DNA of 64,000 bases, from NCBI RefSeq assembly GCF_024586455.1, contig NW_026089623.1:15442236-15506235 (forward strand). The letters run 5' to 3'. The notes beneath the pieces were generated by a model. That model did not search any database. It had not been told where the DNA came from and was given only the letters and a program-made list of their open reading frames with translations. The translations under genes were made by a program, and so were the position numbers. The DNA is from Bactrocera neohumeralis (lineage: Eukaryota > Arthropoda > Insecta > Diptera > Tephritidae). Shown in pieces: positions 33,690 through 44,807 of this stretch (position 1 is its first letter; each line of letters begins with the position of its first letter).

Positions 33690-35260
33690 TATTGAAATCA
33701 AATATGTAAAAATAATTGCGCAGGAACCATATGGTGACGTTGTTAGCGAAAATTGCGACGCGCGGGATGGGTGTCGGAAAACGAATGTGTATGCTGTAAT
33801 TTTGTATATCCTTTTTGTTGATGAGGTTGGTGTATAGGTGTGGTGAGTTGTGTTGGTGGTGTGTTGTGTGGTGATGTATGAGTATGGTGACATCGAATGT
33901 GGTGTACTGCGCAGTGTTGCCTTTGGGTGCGTCAGTTTTTTCCAGGCTTAACTCATTTAAACATCCTGGGCCCCCTAGGCGAATATTTTGCCTATTATTC
34001 CACGCATATGTTGTTGCACGTATTTCGCCGTACTGCTGATGGAGTAGCATGGATTTGACAGCAAAAGTATTTAATAATGGCGTTGTAATATTCTCATATT
34101 TATTCGTGTATGTGGAAAACAGCTTTTGGTTTAAAATATATCACATGCACATATCTGAATATGAATTTTAAAATGCAAATAGATGATTAAGAGAAGCAAC
34201 TTTATTTTGCGGGTTTATTTGATTTTATTGACGACTTATCGGTTTATTATGCGGATTATTTATTATTTGGCTTTTCCGTGTTATTGGCAATTGTTGCAAT
34301 TTTTTAATGATATTTAATTTATGATCGGCTTATGAAGGATAGTAACTCCACGTCTGGCTCAGATATGGCCAGAATGGGTACTCCTTAGCCCTGCAGTTAG
34401 GACTGTGACAATAGAGGGATCTTGAGAGAGAATGGCCGTGAACTGCGACAACTTAATTTTGAATTGTATCGTGGTAATTTCTAGCTACTTTTTTGAAGTG
34501 GAATGTTAAAATTTTACAACAGATTCCCATCCACTACTCTTATAAGGAGCGCTTATGTAAGAACGATAAGAACGAGCTTTGATTTTTGTAAGTCTAGGTG
34601 CGTCACGCTATCACATTGGGCATATGTTGCTCGTTGAACCTTAATTTTCTTTAAGATTTTATTTATTTTGAAAATTTTCGACTTTTTGATACAAATGTGT
34701 TATATTTTATGTTCTTATATATGCACTAATTTTGCATTTAGTAGCCCGCCACCGCTCCAGGATCTGTTCAGAATTGTTTTTTTTTTCATTATTGGCGAAA
34801 GCCACCTAGTCCACTTTGTGTTTCGCTGTGCAGCGTTTGAGCTTTTTGTGCCTTTGAGCAACATGGAGTCTCTTGGTAATTTTAAAATTGTGGATTTCGA
34901 GATTTGCTTTTGCTAAACCCGTGGTTCCTTTTGTGTAAGCGCTTCTTTGGAGTAAGTTAGGATATCTGCTGTAATGAAGCATTGAATGGTGTCTTTTGTG
35001 ACAATGGAAGCAATTAAATTTGCTTTTGCAATGACAGACAATTTGTGCAAAGTCTTTTTGACCTGACAAAATTATTTCGTTCGTTAACTGTTAAGTTTTT
35101 AAATCTCTAGCAGGATGTAAGTTTATGCCTTCTTTTACATAGTTCGCATGACGTTTGTTTTCTTTGTTCTGATGTGAACGTTTGTGTTTTGTAAAAGCTT
35201 TAGTTTAAATTTTTGTTGCTTCTAGCTTGGGGTTTATTTAAGCTTCCATTATTTTATTGT
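33690..35260 (-). mobile_element. BEL/Pao element fragment: LTR, 3' region and gag zinc knuckles, no pol
   Basis: The LTR end CTCATTTAAACA (to 33967) and the flanking CCTGGGCCCCCTAGG match the element at 43298-48183. Similarity continues through CGGCTTATGAAGG...TAGTAACTCCACG and TAGTAGCCCGCCACCGCT to gag zinc-knuckle sequence (CHKRHHSMLHYS, frame 34806-35069), then stops near 35260. As in the fuller copy, the 3' region is joined to gag with no pol between. Confidence 0.8.
34806..35069 (-). pseudogene. gag: BEL/Pao gag zinc-knuckle region
   Basis: CHCKSKFNCFHCHKRHHSML is the C-x2-C/H-type knuckle with the RHHTMLH signature of BEL/Pao gag. It corresponds to 44808-45059 in the other copy. The N-terminal gag is missing. 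Confidence 0.75.
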
Positions 35261-35411
35261 AATTTACTGTTTTTTTTTTTATTGCGTTTTGAACAATTTT
35301 ATGAATTATAATTGTTCAATACATTCAATATTTTACGTTTAAAGTGAATTAAATTGTAAATTTATTTTAAAGTTTATGTTATGTGAATTTTCGGGTAAAT
35401 AATAACAAATT
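35261..35411. other. AT-rich spacer
   Basis: Non-coding, directly upstream of the two-exon relic. Confidence 0.4.
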
Positions 35412-36251
35412 ATGGAGAAAAGTGACACAGACTCCGAGTATCAAAGCGGTGCTTTAGGACTACCAACTAAGAAGAAATTACGTACGGAAATTGTGCATAA
35501 AAAGTGTGTGACAACAGATTCATGACAAGATTTTAAACCTAGTGAGACCCAATCAATTGATAATGAATCACGAAGGTGAGTACGCATCTCAAACCAGTTA
35601 CTAGCGTCGTAGCGTCATAAGCATTGCTGCTTTGTCCTTGACTCTTTTCTCCCTCTACTAATATGCGGCATTCTACTCTCGACATTGGGACGCGTTTGAT
35701 TCTCTGTCCTTTTCTTGCCTCTCTTTCTCTTTTTCTCTCGCTTTTTCCTTGGTGAACATCGTGATTGAACATGACAATAATCAAATGGAAGTTAATGATG
35801 GAAGTCTCACTATAGATCATGTACAAAAACCGAGACAAATGATTGAAGTTAGGTACATTAATTTCGGTTTTACTTTTATGATCATTCATGACTCTAATAA
35901 TAATTCAGTACATTTCCACAACTGAAATTATGGAATTATAGGTTAAATAAAGCGCCAAAAACTTCTGCAGAACGTGGTCGAGAATTCAGAGCACGAAAAG
36001 CACTGCTTAAACAACAATGTAAGCAACAACAGGAACCAGATGCAATAGTTGAAATTGCTACAGATGATATTCAATATATTGCACACACACATTCATATAC
36101 ATATATACATATAGATAGAGCGAAAGAAGTTTCACTTCAGTCGTGCGGTCATAAGCACACTCAAAGTGTAAACACAATGGCTACGACAGACTGCAAACTA
36201 CATCTGTCAAATATTAAAATACACACGTTCTTATGGGCAGTGTTATTTTGA
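35412..36251 (+). pseudogene. Two-exon gene-like relic, function unknown
   Basis: ATG at 35412 opens a frame (MEKSDTDSEYQSGALGLPTK) that runs to a GT splice donor (CGAAG|GTGAGT) at 35575/35576. It resumes after an acceptor (AATTATAG) at 35942 in the correct phase. Exon 2 contains RLNKAPKTSAERGREFRARK, a basic motif I have seen in the N-terminal part of several transposon-related insect proteins but cannot tie to one family. The frame closes at 36249-36251. An in-frame TGA at 35523-35525 breaks exon 1. The intron is 366 bp. Confidence 0.4.
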
Positions 36252-36500
36252 CAGCTGCACGACTACACGACTGCAGGCCGACAGTTGTCGTTCTCGCTAA
36301 CTTCAATATCCTCCTATTTTTGCCAACGACAGTACGACGACAGTAGAGTTGACAGTAGAATGGAAGATAGAAAGAGGAGGTAGAGTGGTGATGCCACTAA
36401 TATGTAAAATGTAAAATTATTCACAGCTCTAACAAACTTGATGTTATTTTACAAATAAAAGCATAAAATAGCTATATTATAGCTCTATTATATCATTTGT
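36252..36500. other. Non-coding spacer
   Basis: Contains ACGACAGT/ACGACTGC-type short repeats near 36250-36360. No gene recognised. Confidence 0.4.
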
Positions 36501-36950
36501 AATAACAAGTGATCATGCGAAAATAGGTGGCATTTATTTCTATAGCAGCTATATTCCCCCTAGTGTGATACAAGGAGACTATGAAATAATTCTAGATGAG
36601 CTAGTGCGAGACGCCCTCACTACCACGCCAAACGTGATAGCAGGCGATTTCAATGCATGGGCAATTGAACGGGGTAGTAGCTACACAAACAGACGGGGTA
36701 ATGCTCTACTCAAAGCGTTTTCTGTGTTAGACGCCGTGCTGCTCAATACCTGCAGTAGAAATACCTTCGAAAAGAATGGACGGAGATCAATAATAGACAT
36801 CACATTCGCCAGCAGCACGCTGGTTCGATCTGCAAACTGGAAGGTGTGCGACTTTTACACACATAGCGATCACATGGCCATCTTGCTGGAAATCCGCAAA
36901 CAAATAGAAACTCGATCCAGCGTAAAAAAATTGCGGAAAAAAGATGGAAG
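36500..36950 (+). pseudogene. R1-clade endonuclease, C-terminal half
   Basis: The frame holds IGGIYFYSSYIPPS, VIAGDFNAWAIERGS (Asp/Asn), SIIDITFASSTL and THSDHMAILLEI (final Asp-His), the motifs of the AP-like endonuclease. A frame change within the A-rich stretch near 36925-36945 separates it from the RT frame. The N-terminal part with the catalytic Glu is missing. Confidence 0.85.
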
Positions 36951-38819
36951 GTGGAAACGTTCGATGAAGAAACTTTCAAACTTATGTTGGAGGGGAACCT
37001 AGATGGTACGATCAACGTTGACCGACAGGCTGAAAAATTGGTGAAGCACATAAGCAAAGCCTCTGATGCTGCTATGTGTAGGAAAAGGCATAAGATAACC
37101 CAAAGGCCCGCATACTGGTGGAACGAGGAGATCAGCACATTGAGAAGCGAATGCCATAAAGCGAGACGCCTCTGCCAAAGGAGACAAGGTACGCCACACC
37201 ATACAAGATTCCGAGAAAGTTTCAAAAGAAAACGTAAAGAACTTAAGAAGGCTATCAAAAAAAGTAAGTCTTCGAGTTTTAAAGAACTATGTGAAAAGGT
37301 GGACGAGAATCCGTGGGGTGACGGGTATAAAGTAGTGATGGCGAAAATCAGAGGGGGTAAAAGTCAAGCACCAACCTGTCCGATCCTCCTAGAAAAGGTA
37401 GTGAAAACGCTTTTCCCGACGCAAGAACCACAATCGAGTAGAACGTTACCAACCATGATGGAATCTGCAATTGTAGGCGAGAAGGAGGTAATGGAAGTTC
37501 CGGAGAGATTTAGCAACGCAAATGCTTCAGGACTGGATGGCATCCCAAACAAGGCACTGAAAATTGCCATCAGCCATAACAAGAGGGCATTCGCCGAACT
37601 CTACACACGATGCCTGAATGAAGGAGTTTTCCCGAAAGTATGGAAGAAACAGCGGCTGGTTCTTCTTCGAAAACCAAACAAACCGGCTGGAGAGCCGAGT
37701 GCGTATCGCCCACTCTGCATGATCGACACGATGGCCAAAATACTGGAAAAATTGATTTGCACACGTCTAGAACGCCGCCTAGAAGAAGAGTCTCCTGGGT
37801 TATCTGAAAACCAATTTGGATTCAGAAGGCATCGGTCCACTCTAGACGCAGTGGGAAAAGTGACGGACATTGCGGCCAAAGCCATAGAGGGCACCAGATG
37901 GATGTTTGGTGATAAAAAATACTGCGCAGTTGTTACGCTGGACGTGAAAAACGCTTTTAACTCGGCATACTGGCCGCATATACTAAGAGCATTAGAGGCA
38001 AGAAACACCCCGGCGTATCTTCTGAGGACAATTAGCAGCTATTTGTCTGACAGACTACTGTTGTACGTTACCGATGCAGGTCCAAAAACCTACACGGTGA
38101 CAAGTCGAGTACCACAAGGCCCCGTACTAGGTCCACTACTTTGGAATGTGCTGTACGACGGGGTGTTACGATTACCGCTGCCAAAAGTAGCACAGATAAT
38201 TGGCTATGCGGACGATATTGCCACAACGATCGTAGCTAAAGAACTCTTGCAGATACAGCTCCCATATGGGACTTGTGTAAATAGTGCAAAGGCTGCGTCC
38301 AGGCTATGTGCCCTGAAAGTTGCCTGTGCGTTTAGAACGGTGTCACACGAGGCGAGTGCTATCATATCTGGTCTTGTGCCACCGGATATAATGGCCTCTG
38401 AGTTAAGTAGAGTCTACCGTATAACAAAAGCAGTGAATAGGCGCCTAACGGTCGACGAGCGCAAAAAGGAGAGGAATACAAGTCTCGCTGAGTGGCAAAA
38501 GCAATGGAATGCGGCAGATAAAGGAAGATGGACCCATATATTAATTAAGAATGTAGCAGCCTCGATCGACAGACAACACGAGGAGACAGATTTCTACTTA
38601 ACGCAGTTCTTATCGGGCCATGGCTGTTTCAGGGAATACCTACACAAATTTGGCCACGATGACGAAACACAATGTTCCTTCTGCGGAAATGCCGCAGAAA
38701 ACGCAGAGCACGTTTTTTTCACCTGCTCGAGGTATGTAGTAGAGCGAGAGACTATAGAAAAGCTGACTAATGAAAGCATAACGCCCGACAACATAGTGAG
38801 TCACATTCTGCGATCATAG
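36951..38819 (+). CDS. R1-clade reverse transcriptase ORF with internal in-frame deletion
   Basis: The 622-codon open frame begins with a basic linker (YWWNEEISTLRSECHKARRL). RT motifs follow: ASGLDGIPNKALK, FPKVWKKQRLVLLRKPNKP, NQFGFRRHRSTLDA, VTLDVKNAFNSAYW (Asp near residue 331), SRVPQGPVLGPLLWN and IGYADDIATTIV (YADD near 418). Directly after AKELLQIQ the thumb is missing, about 130 codons by comparison with 27628-28695, yet the frame continues into AFRTVSHEAS, GRWTHILI, LSGHGCFREYL and a CCHC zinc motif (CSFCGN...EHVFFTC, ~575-595). The missing thumb probably makes the enzyme inactive. Confidence 0.85.
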   Translation: METFDEETFKLMLEGNLDGTINVDRQAEKLVKHISKASDAAMCRKRHKITQRPAYWWNEEISTLRSECHKARRLCQRRQGTPHHTRFRESFKRKRKELKKAIKKSKSSSFKELCEKVDENPWGDGYKVVMAKIRGGKSQAPTCPILLEKVVKTLFPTQEPQSSRTLPTMMESAIVGEKEVMEVPERFSNANASGLDGIPNKALKIAISHNKRAFAELYTRCLNEGVFPKVWKKQRLVLLRKPNKPAGEPSAYRPLCMIDTMAKILEKLICTRLERRLEEESPGLSENQFGFRRHRSTLDAVGKVTDIAAKAIEGTRWMFGDKKYCAVVTLDVKNAFNSAYWPHILRALEARNTPAYLLRTISSYLSDRLLLYVTDAGPKTYTVTSRVPQGPVLGPLLWNVLYDGVLRLPLPKVAQIIGYADDIATTIVAKELLQIQLPYGTCVNSAKAASRLCALKVACAFRTVSHEASAIISGLVPPDIMASELSRVYRITKAVNRRLTVDERKKERNTSLAEWQKQWNAADKGRWTHILIKNVAASIDRQHEETDFYLTQFLSGHGCFREYLHKFGHDDETQCSFCGNAAENAEHVFFTCSRYVVERETIEKLTNESITPDNIVSHILRS

Positions 38820-39059
38820 CTGGTGTGGGCCAAAATGAAAGAGTGGGCCGCAATAGCGCTCCTAGAACTCAGAGCGAAATAAAGGAAGAGAAGAAGCATT
38901 AGACCAAATGAATAACCCGAGCGGTGGGTCGTGAAGAGGCAGTTATCGCCCAGCTTGGCCCTGCGATGTAGTCCGAATACAAGCTACAGCATGCTATCAG
39001 TCCCACCCTGGTAGTATCTTTAGAGGATTCCCCCTTCGCAAACAAAAACAAAAAAAAAA

Positions 39060-39775
39060 TACTTTAAGCGAAATTTCCGTTGACGCGGACAACCAATGGC
39101 GAATCTCATATTTTTTGCTTTCATGCCAAAGAGTCAATGTGTCGAAAGAATGACGCGACGACAAAGCTCCACAACATTGTGTTGTTGGTTGAAAATCCGA
39201 GCTGTGACGAAAACACAAACGAACGATCGCCAATTGCCACTGCTTCCCTTGACGCTGTACCAGCTTCTTCAACAAACCAGCGTATGTTTCTGTATGAGCT
39301 TGCATACATATCGACGCACAATTGTTAAATTTATGATTTTTAGCTTTTGCCATCGTCGCGAAAAGACGCTTGTGGGCAACGGCTTATGCGGGGAGATGTG
39401 ATAGTGTTTGTTTTTATGAATGAAGCAAGTTTGCCTGTTGAAAGTGCCCTTGCATTCATGAATGAAAATGTTGTTGTTAGGTGTTTTTCTACATATTTGG
39501 GCATGGACTATTTGGCTGTCATATTAACTTGTGACGCTGCGGACGCTATTTGAAACCTTTGTTGTTTTTGTAGAACAATATTTGTAATTTTTGGGGGTGA
39601 CATATCTACATATGAACGCATATAAATATGTATGTTGTGTATGCAGTATTTGTGTGTAGAGCAGTGCGCGCTCACTTTTTACTGATTAATGATAATATCA
39701 CGATTTGAATTCGAATTCTACTTACATATGTATATATGTAACTATGTGCTAATATCTAGATGCGTATGAAAATTG
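39060..39775. other. Non-coding spacer
   Basis: Several overlapping short frames, none with recognised domains. Possibly unique host sequence. Confidence 0.4.
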
Positions 39776-40011
39776 TATGTAGAAGTTCACGCAAGTGAGG
39801 AAAGTTCTCTGATCGCCATTCACTTGGGAGTGGCCAGAAACGATTCTTTTACATATGACTCAAGCAGCTCACTACTTCCGGTCTTTGACCAAGTATCCTC
39901 TGGGTAGCCTAAAAACATCCGTTTGAAGGCGAGCTAAAGTGAGAAGGCGAAACAGCCCCTCCGCAGGGTTGTGCGCTGGGTTTGGGACCCGCCGCGTAAA
40001 AAATTCTACCA

Positions 40012-41019
40012 ATGAAAATTAGCAATCAGCCTCGGATGAGAGACCCCCCTTTTGATGACGACCATGGCAATCGAAATAAGGACTACGAATTGAGGGCATG
40101 CACCTGGAATGTCCGGTCCCTTAATTGGGAAGGTGCCGCTGCCCAGCTGGTTGATGTCCTCGTAAAAATAAAGGCTGACATCACCGCCGTCCAAGAAATG
40201 CGATGGACGGGACAAGGACATAGACGAGTAGGTCCTTGTGACATTTACTACAGTGGCCATATAAAGGAGCGCAAGTTTGGTATAGGATTCGTGGTGGGAG
40301 AGAGACTCCGTCGCCGAGTACTATCATTCACTCCGGTGAATGAACGTCTAGCCACAATCCGCATCAAAGCGAGGTTCTTCAACATATCGCTGATTGGCGC
40401 CCACGCCCCGATGGAAAAGAAGGACGATGTGACCAAAGATGCCTTTTATGAGTGCTTGGAGCGCACTTATGAGGGCTGCCCCCGCCACGATGTCAAAATC
40501 GTGCTTGGCGACTTTAACGCCAGGGTGGGCAAAGAAGGTATCTTTGGCACTACGGTCGGTAAATTCAGCCTCCACGAGGAAACATCCCCAAATGGGTTGA
40601 GGCTGATCGACTTCGCCGGGGCCCGAAATATGGTTATCTGTAGTACTAGATTCCAGCATAAGAAGATACATCAGGCTACCTGGCTGTCTCCGGATCGAAA
40701 AACGGCCAACCAGATCGATCATGTTGTGATAGACGGAAGACACGTTTCCATTGTTTTAGATGTGCGTGCGCTCCGAGGTCCTAACATCGACTCGGACCAC
40801 TATCTTGTTGCAGCCAAGATTCGCACCCGCCTCTGTGCAGCAAAAAACGCACGCCAACAAACACAAGGAAGGTTCGACGTCGAGAAGCTGCAATCACAAC
40901 AGACAGCCGAACGATTTTCTACTCGGCTTGCACTCCTGCACTCGTCAACCACTCGCCATAAGGGAACTGTGGGACGGCATTTCAAACTCCTTACGTACAG
41001 GTGCAACCGAAACCATTAG
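40012..41019 (+). CDS. RTE endonuclease domain, intact 335-codon frame
   Basis: The open frame covers the complete AP-type endonuclease: CTWNVRSLNWEG (residues 30-41), QEMRWTG with catalytic Glu62, LGDFNARVG with Asp167/Asn169, QIDHVVIDG with Asp236/His237, and SDHYLVAAK with Asp262/His263. This enzyme nicks DNA to prime reverse transcription. Automated annotation often calls this family craniofacial development protein 2-like, but the context of RT just downstream shows it is a retrotransposon. The frame breaks near 41000, before the linker. Confidence 0.88.
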   Translation: MKISNQPRMRDPPFDDDHGNRNKDYELRACTWNVRSLNWEGAAAQLVDVLVKIKADITAVQEMRWTGQGHRRVGPCDIYYSGHIKERKFGIGFVVGERLRRRVLSFTPVNERLATIRIKARFFNISLIGAHAPMEKKDDVTKDAFYECLERTYEGCPRHDVKIVLGDFNARVGKEGIFGTTVGKFSLHEETSPNGLRLIDFAGARNMVICSTRFQHKKIHQATWLSPDRKTANQIDHVVIDGRHVSIVLDVRALRGPNIDSDHYLVAAKIRTRLCAAKNARQQTQGRFDVEKLQSQQTAERFSTRLALLHSSTTRHKGTVGRHFKLLTYRCNRNH

Positions 41020-41332
41020 TTTTCGGAAAGTGCAAAAGAACGGCTGGTACGACGAGGAGTGCCGTGTCGCAGCGGAGAGAAAACAGGCTGCCTACCTCGC
41101 AACGTTACGATCGACCACAACACGTGCGGGATGGGATAGATACCGAGAGTTGAAGAGGGAAGCGAGACGCATTTGCAGACAGAAGAAGAAAGAGGCCGAA
41201 ATGCGTGAGTACGAAGAGCTTGATAAGCTGGCCGACAGGGGTAATGCTCGAAAATTCTACGACAAAATGCGGCGACTTAAGAAGGTTTCAAGACTGGAGC
41301 ATACTCTTGTAGAACCCCCAAAGGTGATCTAG
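40985..41332 (+). pseudogene. RTE linker (copy 6)
   Basis: FRKVQKNGWYDEECRVAAER and the basic ARRICRQKKKEAEMREYEEL stretch connect the endonuclease to RT, in a frame shifted from the endonuclease. Confidence 0.8.
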
Positions 41333-41469
41333 TCACTGATGCCCAGAGCATACTTAAATTATGGAGGGAACACTTCTCCAGCCTGCTGAATGGCAGTGAA
41401 CGCACAACACCAGGAGAAGGAGAACCCGATTCCCAATCGATGACGATGGAGCAGACGTTCCATTACCCG

Positions 41470-42862
41470 ACCATGAAGAAGTTCGAATAGCAATTGCCCG
41501 CCTGAAGAACAACAAAGCGGCAGGGGCCGACGGATTGCCGGCCGAGCTATTCAAACACGGTGGCGAAGAACTGATAAGGAGCATGCATCAGCATCTTTGT
41601 AAAATATGGTCGGACGAAAGCATGCCCAACGATTGGAATTTAAGTGTGCTATGCCCAATCCATAAAAAGGAGACCCCACAATCTGCGCCAACTACCGTGG
41701 GAGTAGCCTCTTCAACATCGCATATAAGGTTCTATCGAGCGTATTGTGTGAAAGATTAAAGCCCACCGTCAACAAACTGATTGGACCTTATCAGTGTGGC
41801 TTCAGACCTGGAAAATCAACAACCGCCCAGATATTCACCATGCGCCAAATCTTGGAAAAGACCCGTGAAAGGAGAATCGACACACACCACCTCTTCGTCG
41901 ATTTCAAGGCTACTTTCGACAGCACGAAAAGGAGCTGCCTTTATGCCGCGATGTCTGAATTTGGTATCCCCGCAAAACTAATACGGCTATGTAAGCTGAA
42001 GGTGAGCAACACCAAAAGCTCCGTCAGAATCGGGAATGACCTCTCCGAGCCGCGCGATACCAAACGAGGTTTCAGACAAGGCGATTCCCTATCGTGCGAC
42101 TTTTTCAACCTGCTTCTGGAGAAAATAGTTCGAGCCGCAGAACTAAATAGAGAAGGTACCATCTTCTATAAGAGTGTACAGCTGCTGGCGTATGCCGATG
42201 ATATTGATATCATCGGCCTTAACACCCGCGCCGTTAGTTCTGTTTTTTCCATGATGGACAAGTAAGCAAAACAAATGGGTCTGGCAGTGAACGAGGGCAA
42301 GACGAAATATCTCCTGTCATCAAACAAACAGTCGTCGCACTCGCGACTTGGCACTCACGTCACTGTTGACAGTCATAACTTTGAAGTTGTAGATAATTTC
42401 GTCTATCTTGGAACCAGCGTAAACACCACCAACAATGTCAGCCTAGAAATCCAACGCAGGATAAATCTTGCCAACAGGTGCTACTTCGGACTGAGTAGGC
42501 AATTGAGAAGCAAAGTCCTCTCTCGACAAACAAGGACCAAACTCTTTAAGTCACTCATAATTCCCGTCTTGCTATATGGTGAACAACGAATGAGCCGACG
42601 CGAAAGATTTATGGTCCTTTGCGCGTTGGCCACGGCGAATACCGCATTCGATGGAACGATGAGCTGTACGAGATATACGACGACATCGACATAGTTCAGC
42701 GAATTAAAAGACAGCGGCTACGCTGGCTAGGTCATGTTGTCCGGATGGACGAAAACACTCCAGTTCTGAAAGTATTCGACGGAGTACCCACCGGGGGAAG
42801 CAGAGGAAGAGGAAGACCTCCACTCCGTTGGAAGGACCAATTGGAGAAGGACCTGGCTTTTG
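41470..42862 (+). pseudogene. RTE reverse transcriptase (copy 6)
   Basis: Frames 41535-41759, 41744-42265, 42275-42694 and 42619-42921 carry AELFKHGGEE, GFRPGKSTTAQ, FVDFKATFDS, TKRGFRQGDS and YADDIDIIG (42187-42215). These are followed by the thumb and RLRWLGHVVRMDENTP. There is a frameshift near 41670 and a stop at 42263-42265. A deletion of ~50 bp near 42585 removes the region around the usual LRVFERKVLRKIYGP. Confidence 0.85.
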
Positions 42863-42914
42863 ACAGTTCACACGCTTGTCCGTTGTTGGACTTTCTCTAT
42901 AAATATACGTTATC

Positions 42915-43297
42915 TGCTTAATTCAGATGAATAGTGTGATTATTTGGACAAATATGATAAAAATTATGATTTGGTAAATACGGTTGAAAATGTATCAGTA
43001 GATGAACACAGTTCTAAATAGTCAGGTTCACAACCGATATATAATAACGATGTTAGAAGAAGTGAAAGATTAAAGGACCGTAAACAGATATCAGATAATA
43101 AAGAAAACTCACTGTCATATAATTGTATAATGAATGCTCACACTTTCATTAGTAGCTCTCCAAATACATTTGAAGAAATAGAAATGAGAAGTCATAGGTC
43201 TTATTGGGAAAAAGCAATAGAGGAAGAACTAGATTTGTCTTCTTATAACAAAACTTGCTCACTTGTACCAAGACCTAAACATAAAAATATAGCTGAC
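42915..43297 (+). pseudogene. pol: Copia pol, region before RT (left part of split element)
   Basis: RRSERLKDRKQISDNKENS, SYWEKAIEEELDLSSYNKTC and LVPRPKHKNIADC form the conserved stretch just upstream of Copia RT. Stops occur near its start. It continues after the BEL insertion at 48184 (KWVFAIKQDELGNPVKH). Confidence 0.85.
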
Positions 43298-43815
43298 TGA
43301 ATAATTTTGGGGCAAGAAAAATGCTTTTGTTCGCCTGAACACATGTATGTAATCAAATTTAATTTACAATGGTAACTTTGATATTTTACATTTCACAATA
43401 AAATGTGTAATTGAAAGGAAAGTGTACTCGTTACGTGCGTATCTGTTATTGAAACCCACGGCGAGCAGACGAGGGAGGAAAAAAAGGGGCGTACAGGAGC
43501 TCGGTCGAATAAAATGCTGAACTCAGCGCGCAGGATCCATCCGATCGAAGTTAAGCGAGAAAATTTTGCAGCGCGCGGGTTGGGTGTCGAAGAGCGAAAA
43601 ATACGTTGATATGCGACGAGTGTGTGACGAATTGTGTCGAATAGCTTAGTACGAATTATGTTTCCTATCCTGCTGCCCATCCTTTTTGTTTAGTGGGTAG
43701 GGTTACAGGTGTGGTGAGTTGTGTTGTAGTCATCAGATGTGGTGAATTGCGATGTAGCATTAGGATGCGCCAGTTTTACCGAGTTGAGGGGATGGATGCT
43801 TAACTCATTTAAACA
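43298..43815 (-). mobile_element. BEL/Pao 3' LTR
   Basis: Starts TGAATAATTTTGGGG and ends CTCATTTAAACA on the plus strand (TG...CA on both strands). Nearly identical to 47672-48183. A purine-rich stretch (AGGGGGCCCAGGA on the minus strand) directly outside it fits a polypurine tract. Confidence 0.9.
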
Positions 43816-44807
43816 TCCTGGGCCCCCTAGGTTAATATTTTGCCTAGTTTTATATATATAATCTGATGCATGTAATTCGGCTTACTGTTGGTGGAGTAAC
43901 CGAGGCCGCAGAATATTAGCTGTAAGAAGCGATTTTGGTTTTAATAGCCAATTGTATTTTGTGTAAATATTGGTGCTTGAGGTACTGATTGATTTTGCGT
44001 GCTTTGACGACTTACTCGTATTGTATTATTATACCAAAAAAGTTGTTTGCATTTATTAATTTTATTAGCTGTTATTTACAATTTATTATTTATTGGTTTG
44101 GCATACCGGTAGTTGCCTTTTCTGTATGATCGCCAATTGTTTGCATTTATTTTATTCTCGGCTTATGAAGGGTAGTAACTCCACGCCTGGCTCAGATGTA
44201 GCCAGAATGGGTACCCCTTAATCCAGGAGTTAGGACTATGAAATGACTATGAGGGATCTAGCGAGAGAGTGGGCTGCAATTGGGATGTTCAAGTTGTACA
44301 ACAGATTCTCACCAACTACCTTTATGAGGAACGCTTATGTAGAGACGATAAGAGCGACCTCTGCTTTTGTTAGTTTTTTATTTATTCTATTTGAGAATTT
44401 ATGAAAAAGGTCGATTTTTCGACTTTTTGATACAACTGTGTTATTTTTTATGTTTTTATGTATGAACTGATTTGGCGTTTAGTAGCCCGCCACCGCTTAA
44501 GGATTTGTTCAGAATTGTTTTTTTCCATTATTGGCGAAAGCCATCCTGCGGGGCCGAAAAGTTGTATGTGCTTTTAATAATTTGGACTGTCAGAGGTAAC
44601 TCTGACTTTGTTTTTTAAACCAATTTGTGGAGTATTGGAAAATTGTGGCTCTAGTGGTAGTCGCACGACGTACCGGCCATTATTTGATTGAGTACTTATG
44701 GGGGGAAGTTTCCTTAACTTTTGACATTTCCTTAAATGTGAATTAAGGTATTTGTTTTTATTATACTCAACTTGAGTTGGTATGGTGGAGACTAGTTCTG
44801 GAACTAG
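43816..44807 (-). other. BEL element 3' region, no pol
   Basis: About 1 kb of sequence between gag and the 3' LTR, without recognisable protease, RT or integrase. It is partly conserved with 33968-34805 (GTAGTAACTCCACG, TAGTAGCCCGCCACCGCT), so it is a shared structure of this element family rather than a local deletion. Confidence 0.75.

Larger units (their letters stand above)
36500..39059 (+). mobile_element. R1-clade non-LTR retrotransposon with long ORF and poly(A)
   Basis: It is 5'-truncated within the endonuclease, followed by RT, the C-terminal domain, a 3' UTR and an A-rich tail (39044-39059). It is the longest R1-type copy in the window. Confidence 0.88.
39776..42862 (+). mobile_element. 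RTE-clade retrotransposon, copy 6 (3'-truncated)
   Basis: It starts with the same 5' leader as copies 1 and 5 and has the best-preserved endonuclease. It stops within the last conserved block (GAAGGACCTGGCTTTT) where Copia sequence begins. Several frameshifts break the RT. Confidence 0.92.

Noticed and set aside
33669..34050. Thr/His-rich minus-strand ORFs
   Set aside because: They lie in the BEL-type LTR and reflect GT-rich LTR sequence.
40012..41019. Host craniofacial development protein 2-like gene
   Set aside because: That label is commonly given to RTE endonucleases. Collinear copies with RT downstream show it is a retrotransposon domain.
43393..43680. 95-codon ORF also found at 47767-48054
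   Set aside because: Identical because both lie in the two LTRs of the BEL element; no known protein.
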